A stretch of DNA of 64,000 bases from Cardiocondyla obscurior. Taxonomy: Eukaryota > Arthropoda > Insecta > Hymenoptera > Formicidae. Positions within the stretch are counted from its first letter, which is position 1, and each line of letters begins with the position of its first letter. The notes beneath the pieces were generated by a model that saw only the letters and a list, made by a program, of their open reading frames with translations, searched no databases and had not been told where the DNA came from. A program made the translations under genes and the position numbers. The stretch covers positions 5,067,001-5,131,000 of the forward strand of contig NC_091870.1 of the NCBI RefSeq assembly GCF_019399895.1, read 5' to 3'. Below are positions 9,602 to 22,200 of this stretch, piece by piece.

Positions 9602-11164
9602 CAGTTACTCCCAAAAGTATTCGGACACTAATAAAATTTTGCTATATAGTGATGTAATACAAAGAAATTGACTGAATCATTTTTTACAAACATTATATAT
9701 TTCTCTTCAATGTTTTACATTTCTAGTCTAATAAATTTTTGTATTTAATGTTTAATAATAATATAAGTGAAAATAAGTTTATTTGGTACAGTATTTTATA
9801 AACTAAAGTTAACATTAATATTTGGTGGCATAGCCTTTTGTTTTAACACTTCTCTTAATCGTTTGGGCATATTTTTATTATTATTTGTAAATAATTAACG
9901 CTAATTATACGCCATTTTCTATTAATCGCTCTTTTAATTCTTTTTTATTTAAAATCTACGGATGTTACGATCGAGTTCTTCCCAAATTTTCAATTGGATT
10001 TGGTCCCATTGTGGTGGCGGATGTAACACTTTGGGACAGTTATATAACAAATATTCTTGTACAATTCTTGATTTATGTTTAGGGTCGTTATCTTGATAAA
10101 ACTTAAAAGTCCTTCTAATATTTAAATTTTCTGCGGATTTTAACAAATTACTTTTTAAAATGTTTAAATATTTGTTTTTATCTAAGATATCACCGATAAA
10201 AACAAGCTCACCGACTCCAGAACTTGTTATACAGCCCCAAACCATTACACTGCCGCCACCGTGTTTGATAGTTGGTTTTAAATTTTTCCGATTGAATTGT
10301 TCATTTCACATTCTTCCGTCACTTCCATACAGGTTAAATTTGCCGATGAAAGCAAATTTAACCTGTATGGAAGTGACGGAAGAAGAACGGTGTGGCGCAA
10401 GAAAAATAAACAATTCAATCGGAAAAATTTAAAACCAACTATCAAACACGGTGGCGGCAGTGTATGGTTTGGGGCTGTAACAAGTTCTGGAGTCGGTGAG
10501 CTTGTTTTTATCGGTGATATCTTAGATAAAAACAAATATTTAAACATTTTAAAAAGTAATTTGTTAAAATCCGCAGAAAATTTAAATATTAGAAGGACTT
10601 TTAAGTTTTATCAAGATAACGACCCTAAACATAAATCAAGAATTGTACAAGAATATTTGTTATATAACTGTCCCAAAGTGTTACATCCGCCACCACAATG
10701 TCCGGACTTAAATCCAATTGAAAATTTATGGGAAGAACTCGATCGTAACATCCGTAGAACACCAATTTTAAATAAAAAAGAATTAAAAGAGCGATTAATA
10801 GAAAAATGGCGTATAATTAGCGTTAATTATTTACAAATAATAATTAAAAATATGCCCAAACGATTAAGAGAAGTGTTAAAACAAAAAGGCTATGCCACCA
10901 AATATTAATGTTAACTTTAGTTTATAAAAAAATATTTTTAAACTGTCCGAATACTTTGTAAGGTACCAAATAAACTTATTTTCACTTATATTATTATTAA
11001 ACATTAAATACAAAAATTTATTAGACTAGAAATGTAAAACATTGAAGAGAAATATATAATGTTTTGTAAAAAAAATGATTCAGTCAATTTCTTTTGTACG
11101 TTATCCGGATACATCACTACATAGCAAAATTTTATTAGTGTCCGAATACTTTTGGGAGTAACTG
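9602..11164. mobile_element. Head-to-head palindromic Tc1-like derivative
   Basis: Ends CAGTTACTCCCAAAAG and its complement CTTTTGGGAGTAACTG, with TA on both outer sides (9600-9601, 11165-11166). The two halves are inverted copies of one another and meet near 10339: arms CTTCCGTCACTTCCATACAG and the complement are separated by a few bases. Each half is the 3' half of a Tc1 transposase gene plus the 3' terminus; both N-terminal halves are missing. The left arm carries indels and stops, the right arm keeps an open frame. Such palindromes arise by aberrant transposition or template switching and behave as foldback elements. Confidence 0.85.
10297..10908 (+). pseudogene. Tc1-like transposase, C-terminal catalytic half
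   Basis: Open frame in the right arm of the palindrome; the frame starts inside the opposite arm, so its first residues are not native. Catalytic DD34E residues are visible: FADES (first Asp), YQDNDPKH (second Asp), CPDLNPIENLWEEL (Glu). The N-terminal paired-type DNA-binding domain is absent, so the product could not recognise its ends. The mirror copy on the minus strand (9949-10545) is shorter and mutated. Confidence 0.8.
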
Positions 11165-11745
11165 TATATAAAACACATTTTATTTTTTGTTTTCTCTTTT
11201 TGGTCTAAAACTTTTTTCTTTGAAAATTAAAACAAAAAAAAGTATTAAGATGGAAAGTTTTAAAATCGACACCATCAATATATATATGTATATATATTGC
11301 AGAATTAAATAAAGCATGTATACGCTTTTTTTAATGTGAGGATCACTTTAGACAATTTATAATAAAAAAACAGGATATTATTCTGTTAATAGCTTTGTAT
11401 ATTATTGTATGGATATATAATATTTATAACTTATAATAGTAAACAGTTCATTCATATATGTATACATTTATATATACATATATATGTATATGGAATACTG
11501 TTTCTAATCTTTTTATACATTATAAATTGTATAAAGTGATCTTAATTAACAATCATAACTGTTACTTTTGTTGCTCTTCTATACTTATCTTTTTCTATTT
11601 TCTTTACAACTGTTCTATACTATGTTTGTTCTCTATCCTTTAAATCTGTTCACTTTATCTATCCTTTTACTTGTTCTTTTTACCTATCCTTTTATCTATT
11701 CTTCTAATCTATTCTTTGTTCTCTTTTCACTTTTTCTTTATTTGT

Positions 11746-11873
11746 AGGAAATATAAAAAATTGTTTTTATTATTTAATTAAAATTTTTTAATTATTTTAT
11801 TATTTATTTATTTAATTATTTAATTATCTAATTTAATTTTAAATAATAAAAAACAATTTTTTATATTTCCTCC
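11746..11873. repeat. AT-rich hairpin (MITE-like)
   Basis: AGGAAATATAAAAAATTG near 11747 is mirrored by CAATTTTTTATATTTCCT near 11855, with an AT-rich loop of TTTATT repeats. No clear target duplication. 11165-11745 on its left is AT-rich, contains TATATA runs, and shows no gene. Confidence 0.6.
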
Positions 11874-12149
11874 TGACGGAAGAGACCACCACCTTCTCGC
11901 GGTTTCCGTTGAGCAACAACGTGTGCGTATGTACAAAAAAAGGTGTACACAGCAAAATTATTAATTCTTTTATACTTTATTATTATATTACATGTAATTA
12001 TTTTTTAATATATGTGTATTAATAAGTAATTTGTTTAAAAACAATACGTACACGTTGGCCAAGAGTGGATTTTATTTATTCTCTTTATATTTTATTTTTT
12101 TTATTATTTTTATTTTTATTTAGATTATTTAATTGCGGTATACATTATA

Positions 12150-12633
12150 CAGGATGTTTGAAATAAGGTTTCCTTCCCGGTAACTGTAGATAGATATCGG
12201 GAATACAAATCGAAAAGTCAGATATTATTTAGTAAAATTCGTAATCATTACCGAGTAAGAAATTACTGAATTTTGACGAATTAGCGCGGAGCACATAATA
12301 AGTCGGGCGCGGCAGGTGAGAGCGGGTGGGCCTTAGGTAGAGAACGGGGGTGAAACGCCGCGCGACAATTGTCTATCACACCACGCGTTGACTCCTCCCA
12401 CCCCCACCCCACAATTGTCGCGCGGCGTTTCACCCCCGTTCTCTCCCTAAGGCCCACCCGCTCTCACCTGCCGCGCCCGACTTATTATGTGCTCCGCGCT
12501 AATTCGTCAAAATTCAGTAATTTCTTACTCGGTAATGATTACGAATTTTACTAAATAATATCTGACTTTTCGATTTGTATTCCCGATATCTATCTACAGT
12601 TACCGGAAAGGAAACCTTATTTCAAACACCCTG
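12150..12633 (+). mobile_element. Long-palindrome mariner MITE, copy A
   Basis: 484 bp between TA dinucleotides; ends CAGGATGTTTGAAATAAGG and CCTTATTTCAAACACCCTG. The arms are complementary over about 215 bp each around a short asymmetric centre (CCACGCGTTGACTCC). A second copy in the same orientation is at 56584-57063. The termini match the mariner at 3.5-5.2 kb over CAGGGTGTTTG, so a transposase of that type probably moved it. No coding content. Confidence 0.9.
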
Positions 12634-12934
12634 TATAACATTTAATATGGGGCCAGTATTTAATTTTATAATAAAATTTTATTTATCAATATACGTATGT
12701 ACATAATTTAATTGAATAATGTTCTGTTGCGCAATAAAAGAAAAAATTACAGGTTTGCTCATCGGTGAGAAATGAGTTTATCACGACGTCGGCTGTAGTT
12801 CTAGAGAGACAGAGTCAGATATGACATACGTCTGCGCTCTTCCAGCAGCCGACGCTGGCCGAGGCGTTGCAGGCGCTGCGGGCGCACACGGACACGGCAT
12901 TGTGCTTAGTGTGCGTATGTTGCCCGTCTGCAAT

Positions 12935-13715
12935 CTGAGACCAATGGATCCCGGTGCTTATGGAGTTGATGCTTTCACCTTAATTTGGTCTGATTTCGAT
13001 TTTTACACCTTTCCACTACATGCAGTAATTTTGAAAGTTCTAAAGAAAATCCAGGCGAATCAGGCACAAGGAATTTTGATTGTACCCAATTGGAAAGCAC
13101 AACCATGGTTTTCCATGCACAAGCATGGTTGTGGAAAACCATGCTTGTGGCCCCATCAATTTACTTCAAACCTAATAGAGATCTGTTATTATCGGTTTGC
13201 AAGAAGAAATACCATCCTTTAGCTGAGAAGATAGGATTGATGGCCGGAAAATTATTCGACAGATATTCATGAGACAGAATATAGAAAAAAGTACAATAAA
13301 TATTCTTTTAAGCTCAATATCGGATACAACGCTGAAATAATATTCTAAAGATCTACGAGAATCGGCAGCTTTCAGTTTTGAAGAAAGTTTTGACGGGATC
13401 AACCCACAGACCAGTCATATAGTTAAATAGCTTACAAAAAAATTCGAAAACAGAGCATCATACGGGACGCTCATTACAGCTAGAGTTGCGGTATCTCTAA
13501 TCTATGGAAACAGTGTTGGAAAGAATCCTGTTGTTTTTAGACTGTTGAAAGGTGTATTCAACTAGAGACCAACAAAAGCAAGATATCAAAAATTATTTAA
13601 TTTGGATATCGTATTACAAGAATTGAAGAAGTTCTATCCCTTGGAAAAACTGACTCTACTTTAATTCACAGAGAAACTAGTCGTGTTAAAGGCCGCCGTG
13701 ACAGCTCACAAAAGA
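12935..13715 (+). pseudogene. DIRS-type retroelement remnant (RNase H end and tyrosine recombinase start)
   Basis: The first part reads YGVDAFTLIWSDFDFYTFPL...ILIVPNWKAQPWF, like the post-RT/RNase H end of DIRS elements. After stops and a frame change, 13450-13700 reads SYGTLITARVAVSLIYG and RLLKGVF...RPTKARY...LTAHKRQ-like phrases typical of the N-terminal core of DIRS tyrosine recombinases, which integrate circular cDNA. The catalytic R-H-R-Y residues are not in this fragment. A small hairpin (GTTTTCCATGCACAAGCATGG region, 13103-13155) interrupts it. Non-functional. Confidence 0.6.
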
Positions 13716-13850
13716 CAAAGGCCCACATTTTGAGCTCACTTTTAGAGGCGCTTTTATAAAGTCGCCTTTAAATGTGTGACCAACTTTAGAGACGCGCTGA
13801 TAAAGTCGCCCGTATTCTATGCACACATTTAGAGGCGCCTTTAAGTAACG
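13716..13850. repeat. Dispersed repeat with CTTTTAGAGGCG phrases, copy 1
   Basis: AGCTCACTTTTAGAGGCG and variants recur here and at 17600-17878, together with CCCGTATTCT or its complement AGAATACGGG. They look like termini of one MITE family; the exact ends are unclear. Confidence 0.45.
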
Positions 13851-14027
13851 AGGTCCTGTTTTACCTCGCGGTTTCGGTGTCGGATTACCGATCCGATTTA
13901 CATACCGATTCACGGAAAATTCGGCGGTACCGGTGAGATAACGAACCATCGCGCCGGTGTGGTCAGTTTGGTAACGGGCCTGTTTACGGGTCTTGTTACA
14001 GTCGTATGGAGACCGAAAACCACGATC

Positions 14028-14200
14028 CATCGATTTTCCGTTCTTGGGAAAGTGCACGACGACGACGTTGTGCGTGTAAGCCAACACCGTCAGAAAAGTG
14101 TCATCAATTTTCCGCCCACGAGAAAGGATCTATTGATTTTTCCGCCCACAAAAATCCATTGATTTTCCGCCCGTGAGGATCATTGATTTTCTGCCCTGCG
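14028..14200. repeat. Tandem repeat of ATTGATTTTCCGCCCAC, about 27 bp
   Basis: About five imperfect units (CATCGATTTTCCG, TCAATTTTCCGCCCACGAG, TTGATTTTTCCGCCCAC, TTGATTTTCCGCCCGTGAGG, TTGATTTTCTGCCC). No coding role seen. 13860-14027 upstream is GC-balanced with no recognisable gene. Confidence 0.7.
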
Positions 14201-14389
14201 GGATTGATCACGACGAGGGAGAGTAACCGACGAGTTACTGATAGTATCGTACTGTGAGTGCCCGTTCTGTGACGGAGGGCTGGGATTTTTTTCAGTCACA
14301 AGTAATTATATTTCGCATACAGGTTCCAGCCAAGGGCTGGACCAGGAGCAGAACCGGAACAAGATTTTAGAGAGAAGCAGTGTGTTCAA

Positions 14390-15085
14390 AGATTTGAATT
14401 AACTAATTATTCATGTTACCGCCGCGGGGGCAGCACCTCGTGGCCGATTGCCGGCGATGAATCAATATCGATCCGTCGTTCGATTATTGCCTCCGATTCT
14501 CAAAGGCGTTGCCGGCTCAAGGCTTATCATTGTTCGTTTAGCTGTGCCAAACATCACCTCGTGTGCAACAACGTGCAGTGTGCTTCTCTGAGAATTCTTA
14601 CTCACCGTGCTACTCATTGTACAACTTATCGCTTTGTCTCCAGTACAACTCATCCAGATCATCCTCGCCGTGTGCAACACGCCAAGAATTATCTGGAAAA
14701 CATTATCCTGCAGCACGAGGCGTGTTGAACCTCGTGCTTAGTAGCTCATTTGATTTTGCAGCGTTTGGTCTCATAATTTATACAATTGTGATTTCAGTTC
14801 AACTCAGGGCGAGCTCTCAAATACATTTAGACAGACAAATCTCGACTTACAGGAAAACTCACACGTGAAAACTCATTGTTAAACTCAGTGCGGATCTCAT
14901 CTACCGGCCACGTGCTCATCGCGTGTCTCCGCGTGACTCGTATAATCGAAGGACTTTCCACCCGCCTTTTCGCGTTAATTAAACCGGCCATGACCGCGTT
15001 ACCATCCCCGCAGCGTTAATCATCAATCTCTAATTTTGTAATAACTCATTTTCTATACATTTTGAATTCATTTTTATACACAGTA
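14390..15085 (+). repeat. Dispersed ~700-bp repeat family R1, copy A
   Basis: Shares the order of blocks with 26171-26897: TACCGCCGCGGGGGCAGC..., CACCTCGTGTGCAACAACG, CTGCAGCACGAGGCGTG, CCCGCCTTTTCGCGTTAA, CCCCGCAGCGTTAA and an end like TTTTTATACACAG. No long frame is shared between copies, so it is a non-coding retroelement or LTR-like unit. I could not find a clear target duplication. Confidence 0.7.
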
Positions 15086-15114
15086 GAAGCCTGCGAGCAG
15101 CATGTACCAGACAC

Positions 15115-15387
15115 GTGATTGGCATGTCCTGCGCAGAGTACCGATACGAGGACCGCAACGGTGCAGAGTTAAAGACGGCGACGATGGTCATGGCCGCGCC
15201 GTGGGATTATACCGGGAATATCCTGGTGCACCTAGCCATCGGGAGAACTTGCTGTATTACGGTGTGCTGTGTTCGCCGCGTCGAGGGACGTTGCATCGCA
15301 GGCGGCCACCGCGTGAGAGCAGCGTGCGGCGAGTACTTTAAGAACATTGTGCGTGGAGAGCTTCGGGGTAAAAAGGATCTCGTGTAA
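15115..15387 (+). CDS. Unassigned ORF with weak BTB/POZ-like segment
   Basis: The only ATG-started reading is from 15124; 15115 is a GTG. Near the C-terminus VEGRCIAGGHRVRAACGEYF resembles the core of BTB domains (V.G..I.AHRVVLAACSEYF). The leading part and the rest of the fold are not recognisable, and a splice-acceptor-like TATACACAG precedes the region. It could be a decayed exon or retrocopy of a BTB gene, or chance. Low confidence. Confidence 0.25.
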   Translation: MIGMSCAEYRYEDRNGAELKTATMVMAAPWDYTGNILVHLAIGRTCCITVCCVRRVEGRCIAGGHRVRAACGEYFKNIVRGELRGKKDLV

Positions 15388-15603
15388 AAATTTGCGCCTG
15401 CCACGGCACGTTCCATGTGCGTGATAAGAAGATTTTCGGGTTTCTCGAGCTCGAAATTCATATCGAGAAACGTATTGATTTTTTCTTTGTAATAGCGCGC
15501 CGCGCGGCTTGTATACCGTGGAGAGAGTTGCGTTTCGAACATTTTTGACATTCCATAGGTTGTTTTTGCGTGCGTTTTGTAAGTTGGTTGCGTTGCGTGT
15601 ATA

Positions 15604-16030
15604 CAGGGTGTTTTGTTACAACTTATTAACCCGGTATGAGTAGATAGATCTCTTAAATACAAGTATGAAAGTCCCATACCATTTTTTAATTTGGGCGTTT
15701 ATTTATGAGATGTCAACAATTATATTCGACCGAGAGCGAAACGATGCGACGACGCGCGAGCGAGCGGTGCGGCGATACGCGAGGCGTGGTTAAAGACATC
15801 ACGCGAGCAAGACGATGCGACGACGTGCGACCGAAATGATGCGACAACGCGTGTGTGACACGATGCGATCGAAACGATCGCGTAAACGTATCGTGGCGTT
15901 TATATCATCGTCGTACATTGTGACTCAACGGGCAGCGACACGATTCGTGACTTACTTCTAGAATTTCGTCGTGGCGTTTATACCATCGTCGTACATTGTA
16001 ACTCAACGGGCAACGACGACTTGAATTAGG
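15604..16030. repeat. Single mariner-type terminus and short direct repeats
   Basis: TACAGGGTGTTTTGTTACAA at 15604 is a one-sided mariner-type end; no partner end was found nearby. Within 15880-16010 the phrase CGTGGCGTTTATA(T/C)CATCG with its flank (CGTACATTGT.ACTCAACGGGC) occurs twice, and GATGCGACGACG-like phrases recur from 15740. 16031-16640 is AT-rich with no gene seen. Confidence 0.5.
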
Positions 16031-16642
16031 GATATCGTACCGAAAATCACTTTGCGCGAAGTGAGCAAGCCGGAAAAATTGTTTGAAGTCGCGGGTTTAT
16101 CTCCGTCTATAGTTTCGGTAATTATCATTGTTTGTTTTTTTTTCTTTTTGGTTTATTAAATTTAGCACAAGACAAAGGTACATTTATGTGTACCAGTTAA
16201 TTTTTTTTTCTTTAACGCGATCAAAAAACGCACATATTCTTTAATTAACCGATATTTCTGTCTAACTTTCCGTTTATTATAAAGAGTGACGGCAAAAATT
16301 CATGTTTTTTTTATATTTTTTAAATGATGGGTCGATATTGATTCCTATAAAAATGTGAAAAGTGATGAATTATGAGAAAATATCACTTTCACTTCTTTAA
16401 AACTTTGGAACCATGCGTATGCTCATCTTAATATTTTACTGGGATTAATATCTCATTATAGACCGATATTCATAGTTACTTCTTATTTCAAGATTATTTT
16501 AAACAATGTCTTAAGATGATGATATGATTCTGTAATTGGTTTAAAACCAAATAAAACTGTACTTAAAACAATCTTTAAAATAAGGACGGATTATGAATAT
16601 TGGCCATATAATATTATTTGGCATGAAAAAAAGTTTGAAATG

Positions 16643-17076
16643 TGTTGTAACCTGAGCAGCATTCTAAAGAATGCGCTCTGGTTGCAAGCCATTTCCAAAA
16701 ATCGCCCTACACTTTTGCAATTGGGCAAGGACCTCGGGATTATCGCCCGATGTCGAAACAGGGCGATGAACTTATACACGACGATTAAAATAAGTCCGTA
16801 CGGTTGACGAACCTCTCCGGTCAACCACCGCGGCCGAAACTCATTGAGGTTGCAACTTGGCGGAGTATATGAGCGACGGCTCGGAAGCTATCGCGGGCAT
16901 TCCTATCAAACGTCACGTGACGCGTATTTACTGTAACTCAATCACCAGGAAAAATAAAGTGTACACTCGAGATATCAAAAGGAAGAATCTTTATTCCACC
17001 TAACACACAGCTCATCTCGGTGTGTGGTATCGTTCCGGCGAACGGACCCACGCCTGCACCGTACCACGGTGTAACA
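16643..17076 (+). mobile_element. Solo LTR, TSD AATG
   Basis: 434 bp, TGTTGTAACC...GGTGTAACA, flanked by AATG (16639-16642 and 17077-17080). AATAAA near 16951 and a terminal region rich in ACGGACCC and CACGGTGTAACA resemble the ends of the LTRs at 35516-35927 and before 31115, so the three belong to related Gypsy-type families. No internal region remains. Confidence 0.85.
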
Positions 17077-17599
17077 AATGTTAAGTTTAAAAAAATAAGT
17101 TACGTTTGCTGTTACTCTTTTAAACGAGTTTATTTTATTCCGAAAATCTCGCGGATTACAATCACGAACTGCATTTACTTCCCGAACTTCGATCGCATAA
17201 TTAATTTCGTGAACAATATTCACGGTTAACATGTTTAAGGTAATTAAAAAATTTATTTGCAGTCGCTACACGCTGTAACTGGTACAGTAAGTTAGAATAA
17301 AACAAATTATATTTGATTTATTCCAACTTATTGCACTAGTGTGAATCAGTTCAGCAGTGCAGTGACTGAGAACAAACTTAAGATGATTGAAATTATTCTT
17401 ACAACACTCACGATAAGTTGAAGGCACTTTTTATATATACGTGCATTTTCAAAATTGAAATTTTTTTAATCGTTCTAATATAATTAATTTTACTACATGG
17501 AGTTTTGTTTACTTCTAAAAACTTTGCGTATATTTTTTTTTAATTTAATTAATTAACGTCGCTACTAATTAGTTAAGTCGCGATACGGGTTTACCTGTC

Positions 17600-17878
17600 A
17601 AATCGCATGGGTGCGGCTATATTGGATTTTCGTTAAATGTGCCGCTAAATGTGCTACAGACCACATTTAACGGCACATTTAGCGAAAGCCTATAAATGTG
17701 CTATAAAAGTGGGTTCAGAATAGCTTTTTTGAGATAAAAGCACACATTTAGGCTAAAAGTGACTATCACTTTTAAAGGTGCTTCTAAATATGAGTTCAAA
17801 TTACGACCACTTTTATAAAATCACTTTTAGAGGCGTCTTTAACTAAAAACGCTTCTATAAGTGAGCTCAGAATACGGG
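17600..17878. repeat. Dispersed CTTTTAGAGGCG repeat, copy 2, with internal hairpins
   Basis: Contains CGCTAAATGTGC repeated in both orientations (17640-17690), CTTTTAGAGGCGTCTTTAA and AGAATACGGG. Related to 13716-13850. 17080-17599 beside it is AT-rich without a gene. Confidence 0.5.
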
Positions 17879-18639
17879 CCAATGACTCCACACGGCGCCG
17901 GTCGGAAACACGCAGCCGCGTGATGCGCAATGCTTACGGAAGCGCGCAAAATTCGCGCTTTTTAAATATTTTTTGAAGTACTCTAATAAACGTGGCATAA
18001 AGAAAGCATAACTACATAATTTATTTAATCCGGACAAAACCAGAAAGCATAACAACGTTCCACACAAAACACTCACAAAAGACATCCGCTGTTGCCGCGT
18101 CATCAAGCCCGGAACTTGCGCACACTTAGAAATTTTATGAAACCGTAAACATGACAAAATATTTGTAAATAGTATTTCATTAAGAAGCAAATTAAGTCCA
18201 TTTTTATTAGACAAACCAGTATCTCAGTTCTTTTTATACCCTGATTCCCGGCGAGTAAAATTTGGGACGTTTCGGACGCAACAAAAGTGCTATCGGTGAA
18301 GATCTTGGGCGATTGCGAGGAGCGTGGTATTAGTGCTAATATATTATATTATTCTATTTTTTATTTATTATTTATGAAAGACAAATGTTTAAGAAACGTT
18401 GAATTAATTGTCATATTTGTATCTCGCATAAACAGACCACAGCTGTGGCTTCGCGCTAAAAAAGCACGCGTTCTCGTTGTCGCTTTTTGAGAAAGCGAAC
18501 GCGCATAAACATGCGGTCGAGCTTCGTCTTTCGAGATTGTTTTGTGAAAATGACAACAGGTAACGCAAAAACTCCGTTATGTTCGCAGTATTACTTCGAG
18601 AATATTCGGGGAACCTGTAAATAACATAGATTGTTTTCG

Positions 18640-18700
18640 AAGGACGCGGCTATAAAAGGAGCCTCTTTGCGAGCACTTCTTCACTTTTCTTCGATAAGTC
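18640..18700 (+). promoter_or_regulatory. TATA promoter-like segment, possible LTR
   Basis: GGCTATAAAAGGAGCC near 18650 is a strong TATA context, with CTTCTTCACTTTTCTTCG about 30 nt downstream. AATAAAG lies near 18941. No ORF follows, and the flanks give no clear LTR ends. 17879-19200 otherwise shows no recognisable gene. Confidence 0.35.
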
Positions 18701-19217
18701 GTTCTTGTTTCGACGCGCTAATATAGTCTGTGATTCGTGGTTAACTAACGGATGTCCTTTTGTATCTAATTTCGTTAATTTGGTCGACTTACGATTCTAA
18801 TTCCTTTCTCTCTCGCAGAGAACGATATTGTAATAATTAATTTGTACAGTGTAAATACAAGGTGTTGTAAACCACAAATTTCTCTCCTATTTTTTGACTG
18901 AATTGCGCGCGTGTTTTGACTCTTCGTGAACAATAAAGATAGAATAATGCATTGATGTTATTAACATGTTTCTGAAAACTCAATTTAAAAAATGCACATT
19001 AATGTTTGCAACGGTTGTGAGCATTTGTCTTTATTTAACATTTCTTTAATCATAAATTTATTTAAATTATTTTAAAAGCTTTGCAGACGTTAAGTAAAAC
19101 GCACCCCTAAAGTCGAGTATTTGAAAGTATGTTGTAAACATTAGTACGTTTTCTATCTTTGTCTTTCATAAATAAAGCAAAGAAAGCATAATATGTTAGC
19201 GCTAATAACGTGCTCTG

Positions 19218-22200
19218 AGGGACGATTTAAAGGAGGAATTGAGAAAATGGGATGGAGCAAAAGAGTTTGAAAAAAAAGGAAATAAAAGGAAGAGGGTGAT
19301 AGTGGATAGAATGAATGCAAGTTTTTAAAAAGGGGCGGAAGAAGAGAAGGATACGAGTTGAAAAAGAAGAGGATAAAAGAAGAAGAAGGAAAAAAAGAAA
19401 AGGATAAGGAAAAAAATGGAAAAGTGAAAGATAAAGGGAAAAAAGAAAAAAAAGAGGAGAAAAAAGAGAGTGAAAGGAAAAAAACAAAGACAAAAGATAT
19501 ACACGTAAGAATAGTTTTTTGGAACTTGGCAGGAATAGAAAACAAGGATGAAGATTTCTGAAAGAACATGGAGAAGTGGGACGTGATTTATATGTGTGAA
19601 ACTTGTTTGGAAGAAAAAAAATGGAAGGGGTTAAGAAGCAGACTGCCAAAGGGCTACAAATGGTTAAATAAGGGGACAGAAAAGAAAAATTATAAAGGGA
19701 GGGCAATGGGGGGAATGGTGATGGGATGGAAGGAGGAATTGGAAAGAGAAGGAGAATTAGAATTCGAAGATAAGAAAGGAATGATAGGAATAAAGATAAA
19801 ATGTGGAAGAGTATGGTGGAAAATAGCAGAGGTATATGTAAATGAGGATTTAGAAGACATGATAGAAAATATGAGAAATTGGATGGATGAAAAAGAGGAA
19901 GGAACGAGATATTTGATAGGGGGGGACTTTAATGTGAGAACAGGAGAGGAGGGCAGACTATGGGATGATGAAAAAGGAGAAGAAGATAAGGAAGAAAGGA
20001 AAAGGAAAACAAAGGATAAAAAAATTACAGGGAAAGAAAAAAAATTCTGTAAAGTTCTGGAAGAAACGGGATGGGGAATAGTCAATGAATGTACAGGAGG
20101 AGATGAAGAAGGTGAGTGGATATGTAGGGGGGAGAGGAAAAACAGTGATAGACTATGTGATTAGTAACGTGGAATCAAAAAGAGAAATAGTAGAAATGAA
20201 GGTGGGGGAGGAAGTGGACTCAGACCACTTACCCTTAATAGTGACGATAAAAAGGGAAGAAGGAAAGAGGAGAAGTTCTAAATATGGTAAGAAAAAGTGC
20301 ATGAGACTTGATTGGAGCAAGGAGGAGTGGAAAATTTTCAAGGAAAAATATAAAGAAAGAAAAGAAAGAGAAAACAATACGGAGGAAAATTGGAAAAGTT
20401 TTAGTAAGGAACTGGAAAAAAACAAAGAAATTAGTAAAAAAAGCAATGAAAAAAGAGGTGGGGGAAAAACAAAAAGAAAGATGGTGGGATGAGGATTGTA
20501 GAAGGAAAAAAGGCGAAGTAAAGGAGGAAATGCGAAAATGGAGAAAGGGGGAGGGGAGCGAGGAGAATTATAAAAAGATGAAAGAAGAATATAAAAGGCT
20601 GTGTGAGGAGAAAAAATTGCAAGAAAAGGTGAGATGGGAGAAAGAAATAGATAAGATTAGAACAGAGGGAGAAGTGTGGAAAGTTGTAAACAAGGGAAGA
20701 AAGAAAAGGAAGGAAGTAGAAGAAAAAATAAAGATTGAAAAATGGGACGGATATTTTAAAGAAATGTTAGGTGGAGTGGAATGGAGAGTAAGAGAAGAAA
20801 TAGGAGGAGAGAGAGTAAAAGATAATGAGGAAGATATAAATAGAGAAGAATTTCAAAATGTAATAAAAAGGTTGAAAAAAGGAAAAGCAGCAGGAAGCGA
20901 TGGTTTAGAAAATGAGATCTGGAAATGGGGAGAGAAGGAAGTAAAAGAGAAATTATGGGAGATGTGTAAAAGGGTATGGAGAGGGGAGGGGATGCCGGAG
21001 GAATGGAGAGAAGGAGTGGTGGTTCCGGTGTTAAAAAAAGGAAAAAGTGAAAAAGTAGAAGAGTATAGAGGAATAACACTGACGCAGACAGCGTACAAGG
21101 TGTACGCATCTGTGTTAGCAGAAAGATTAAGGAAGGACATAGAAGAGAAAGGAATACTACCACAGAGTCAGGCCGGTTTTAGAAGAGACATGGGGACAGT
21201 GGATCAGATATATGTGTTAAATTATATGATAAACAAGAAGATAAAGGAAAAGGAAGGGAAAATGGTGATAGCATTCATTGATATGAGAGCGGCTTTTGAC
21301 TCAGTAGATAGGAGAAAATTGGTGGAAGCAATGAAGAAAAGAGGGATAGGAGAGGGATTGATAAGAAGATGTGAAGAAATATTAAAGGAAACGGTGAATA
21401 AAGTTAAGGTGAAGGATAAAGAAGGGAAAAGTTTTTGGACGACAAAGGGAGTAAGGCAGGGTTGTCCGCTTAGCCCCAGCTTGTTCACACTTTTGTTGGC
21501 AGACAGAGACAAAGAATTAGAAAAAGGAGGATGAAGGGGTATAAGAATAAAAGACAAGAGAGTTTACTCGCTGGCATACGCGGATGACATTGCACTACTG
21601 GCAGAAAATGAAGCAGGGATGAAAGGGATGATTAAAAATATGAAAGAATATGTAAAAGAAAAGGGACTGGAAGTGAATGTAAAAAAAACAAAGATAATGA
21701 GGTGCAGAAAGGGGGGAGGGAGATGAAAGAAAGTCAAATGGGTTTGGAAAGGGGAAGAAATAGAGGAAGTAAAAAGTTTCAAGTATTTGGGATACATAAT
21801 CACGAGAAATGGAGAGTAGAAGGAGCATGTAAAAGACAGAATAAAAAGAGCGGCAAGAATTATGGGGCAGGTCTGGAGTATAGGTATAAGAAAATTCGGA
21901 AAATATTGGGGTAAAAGAATATGGCTATTTGATAAATTGGTATGGTCGGTTATTAATTACGGCGTGAAAATATGGGGATGGAAGGAAAGAGAAGAGGTGG
22001 AGATATTACAGGAAAAATACTTGAGATGGGTACTGGGAGTAAGAAGATATGTACCAGGATATATGGTGAGAGAAGAGCTACAGAGGGATAAACTGAAAGG
22101 AAGAGCAGGATTGAGAGCTTGGAAATATGAAAAACGATTAGAAGAAGGGAAAGGAGGAGTTTTAGCTAAATGGTGCTGGGAAGAAGTGAGAGGAAGAGCA

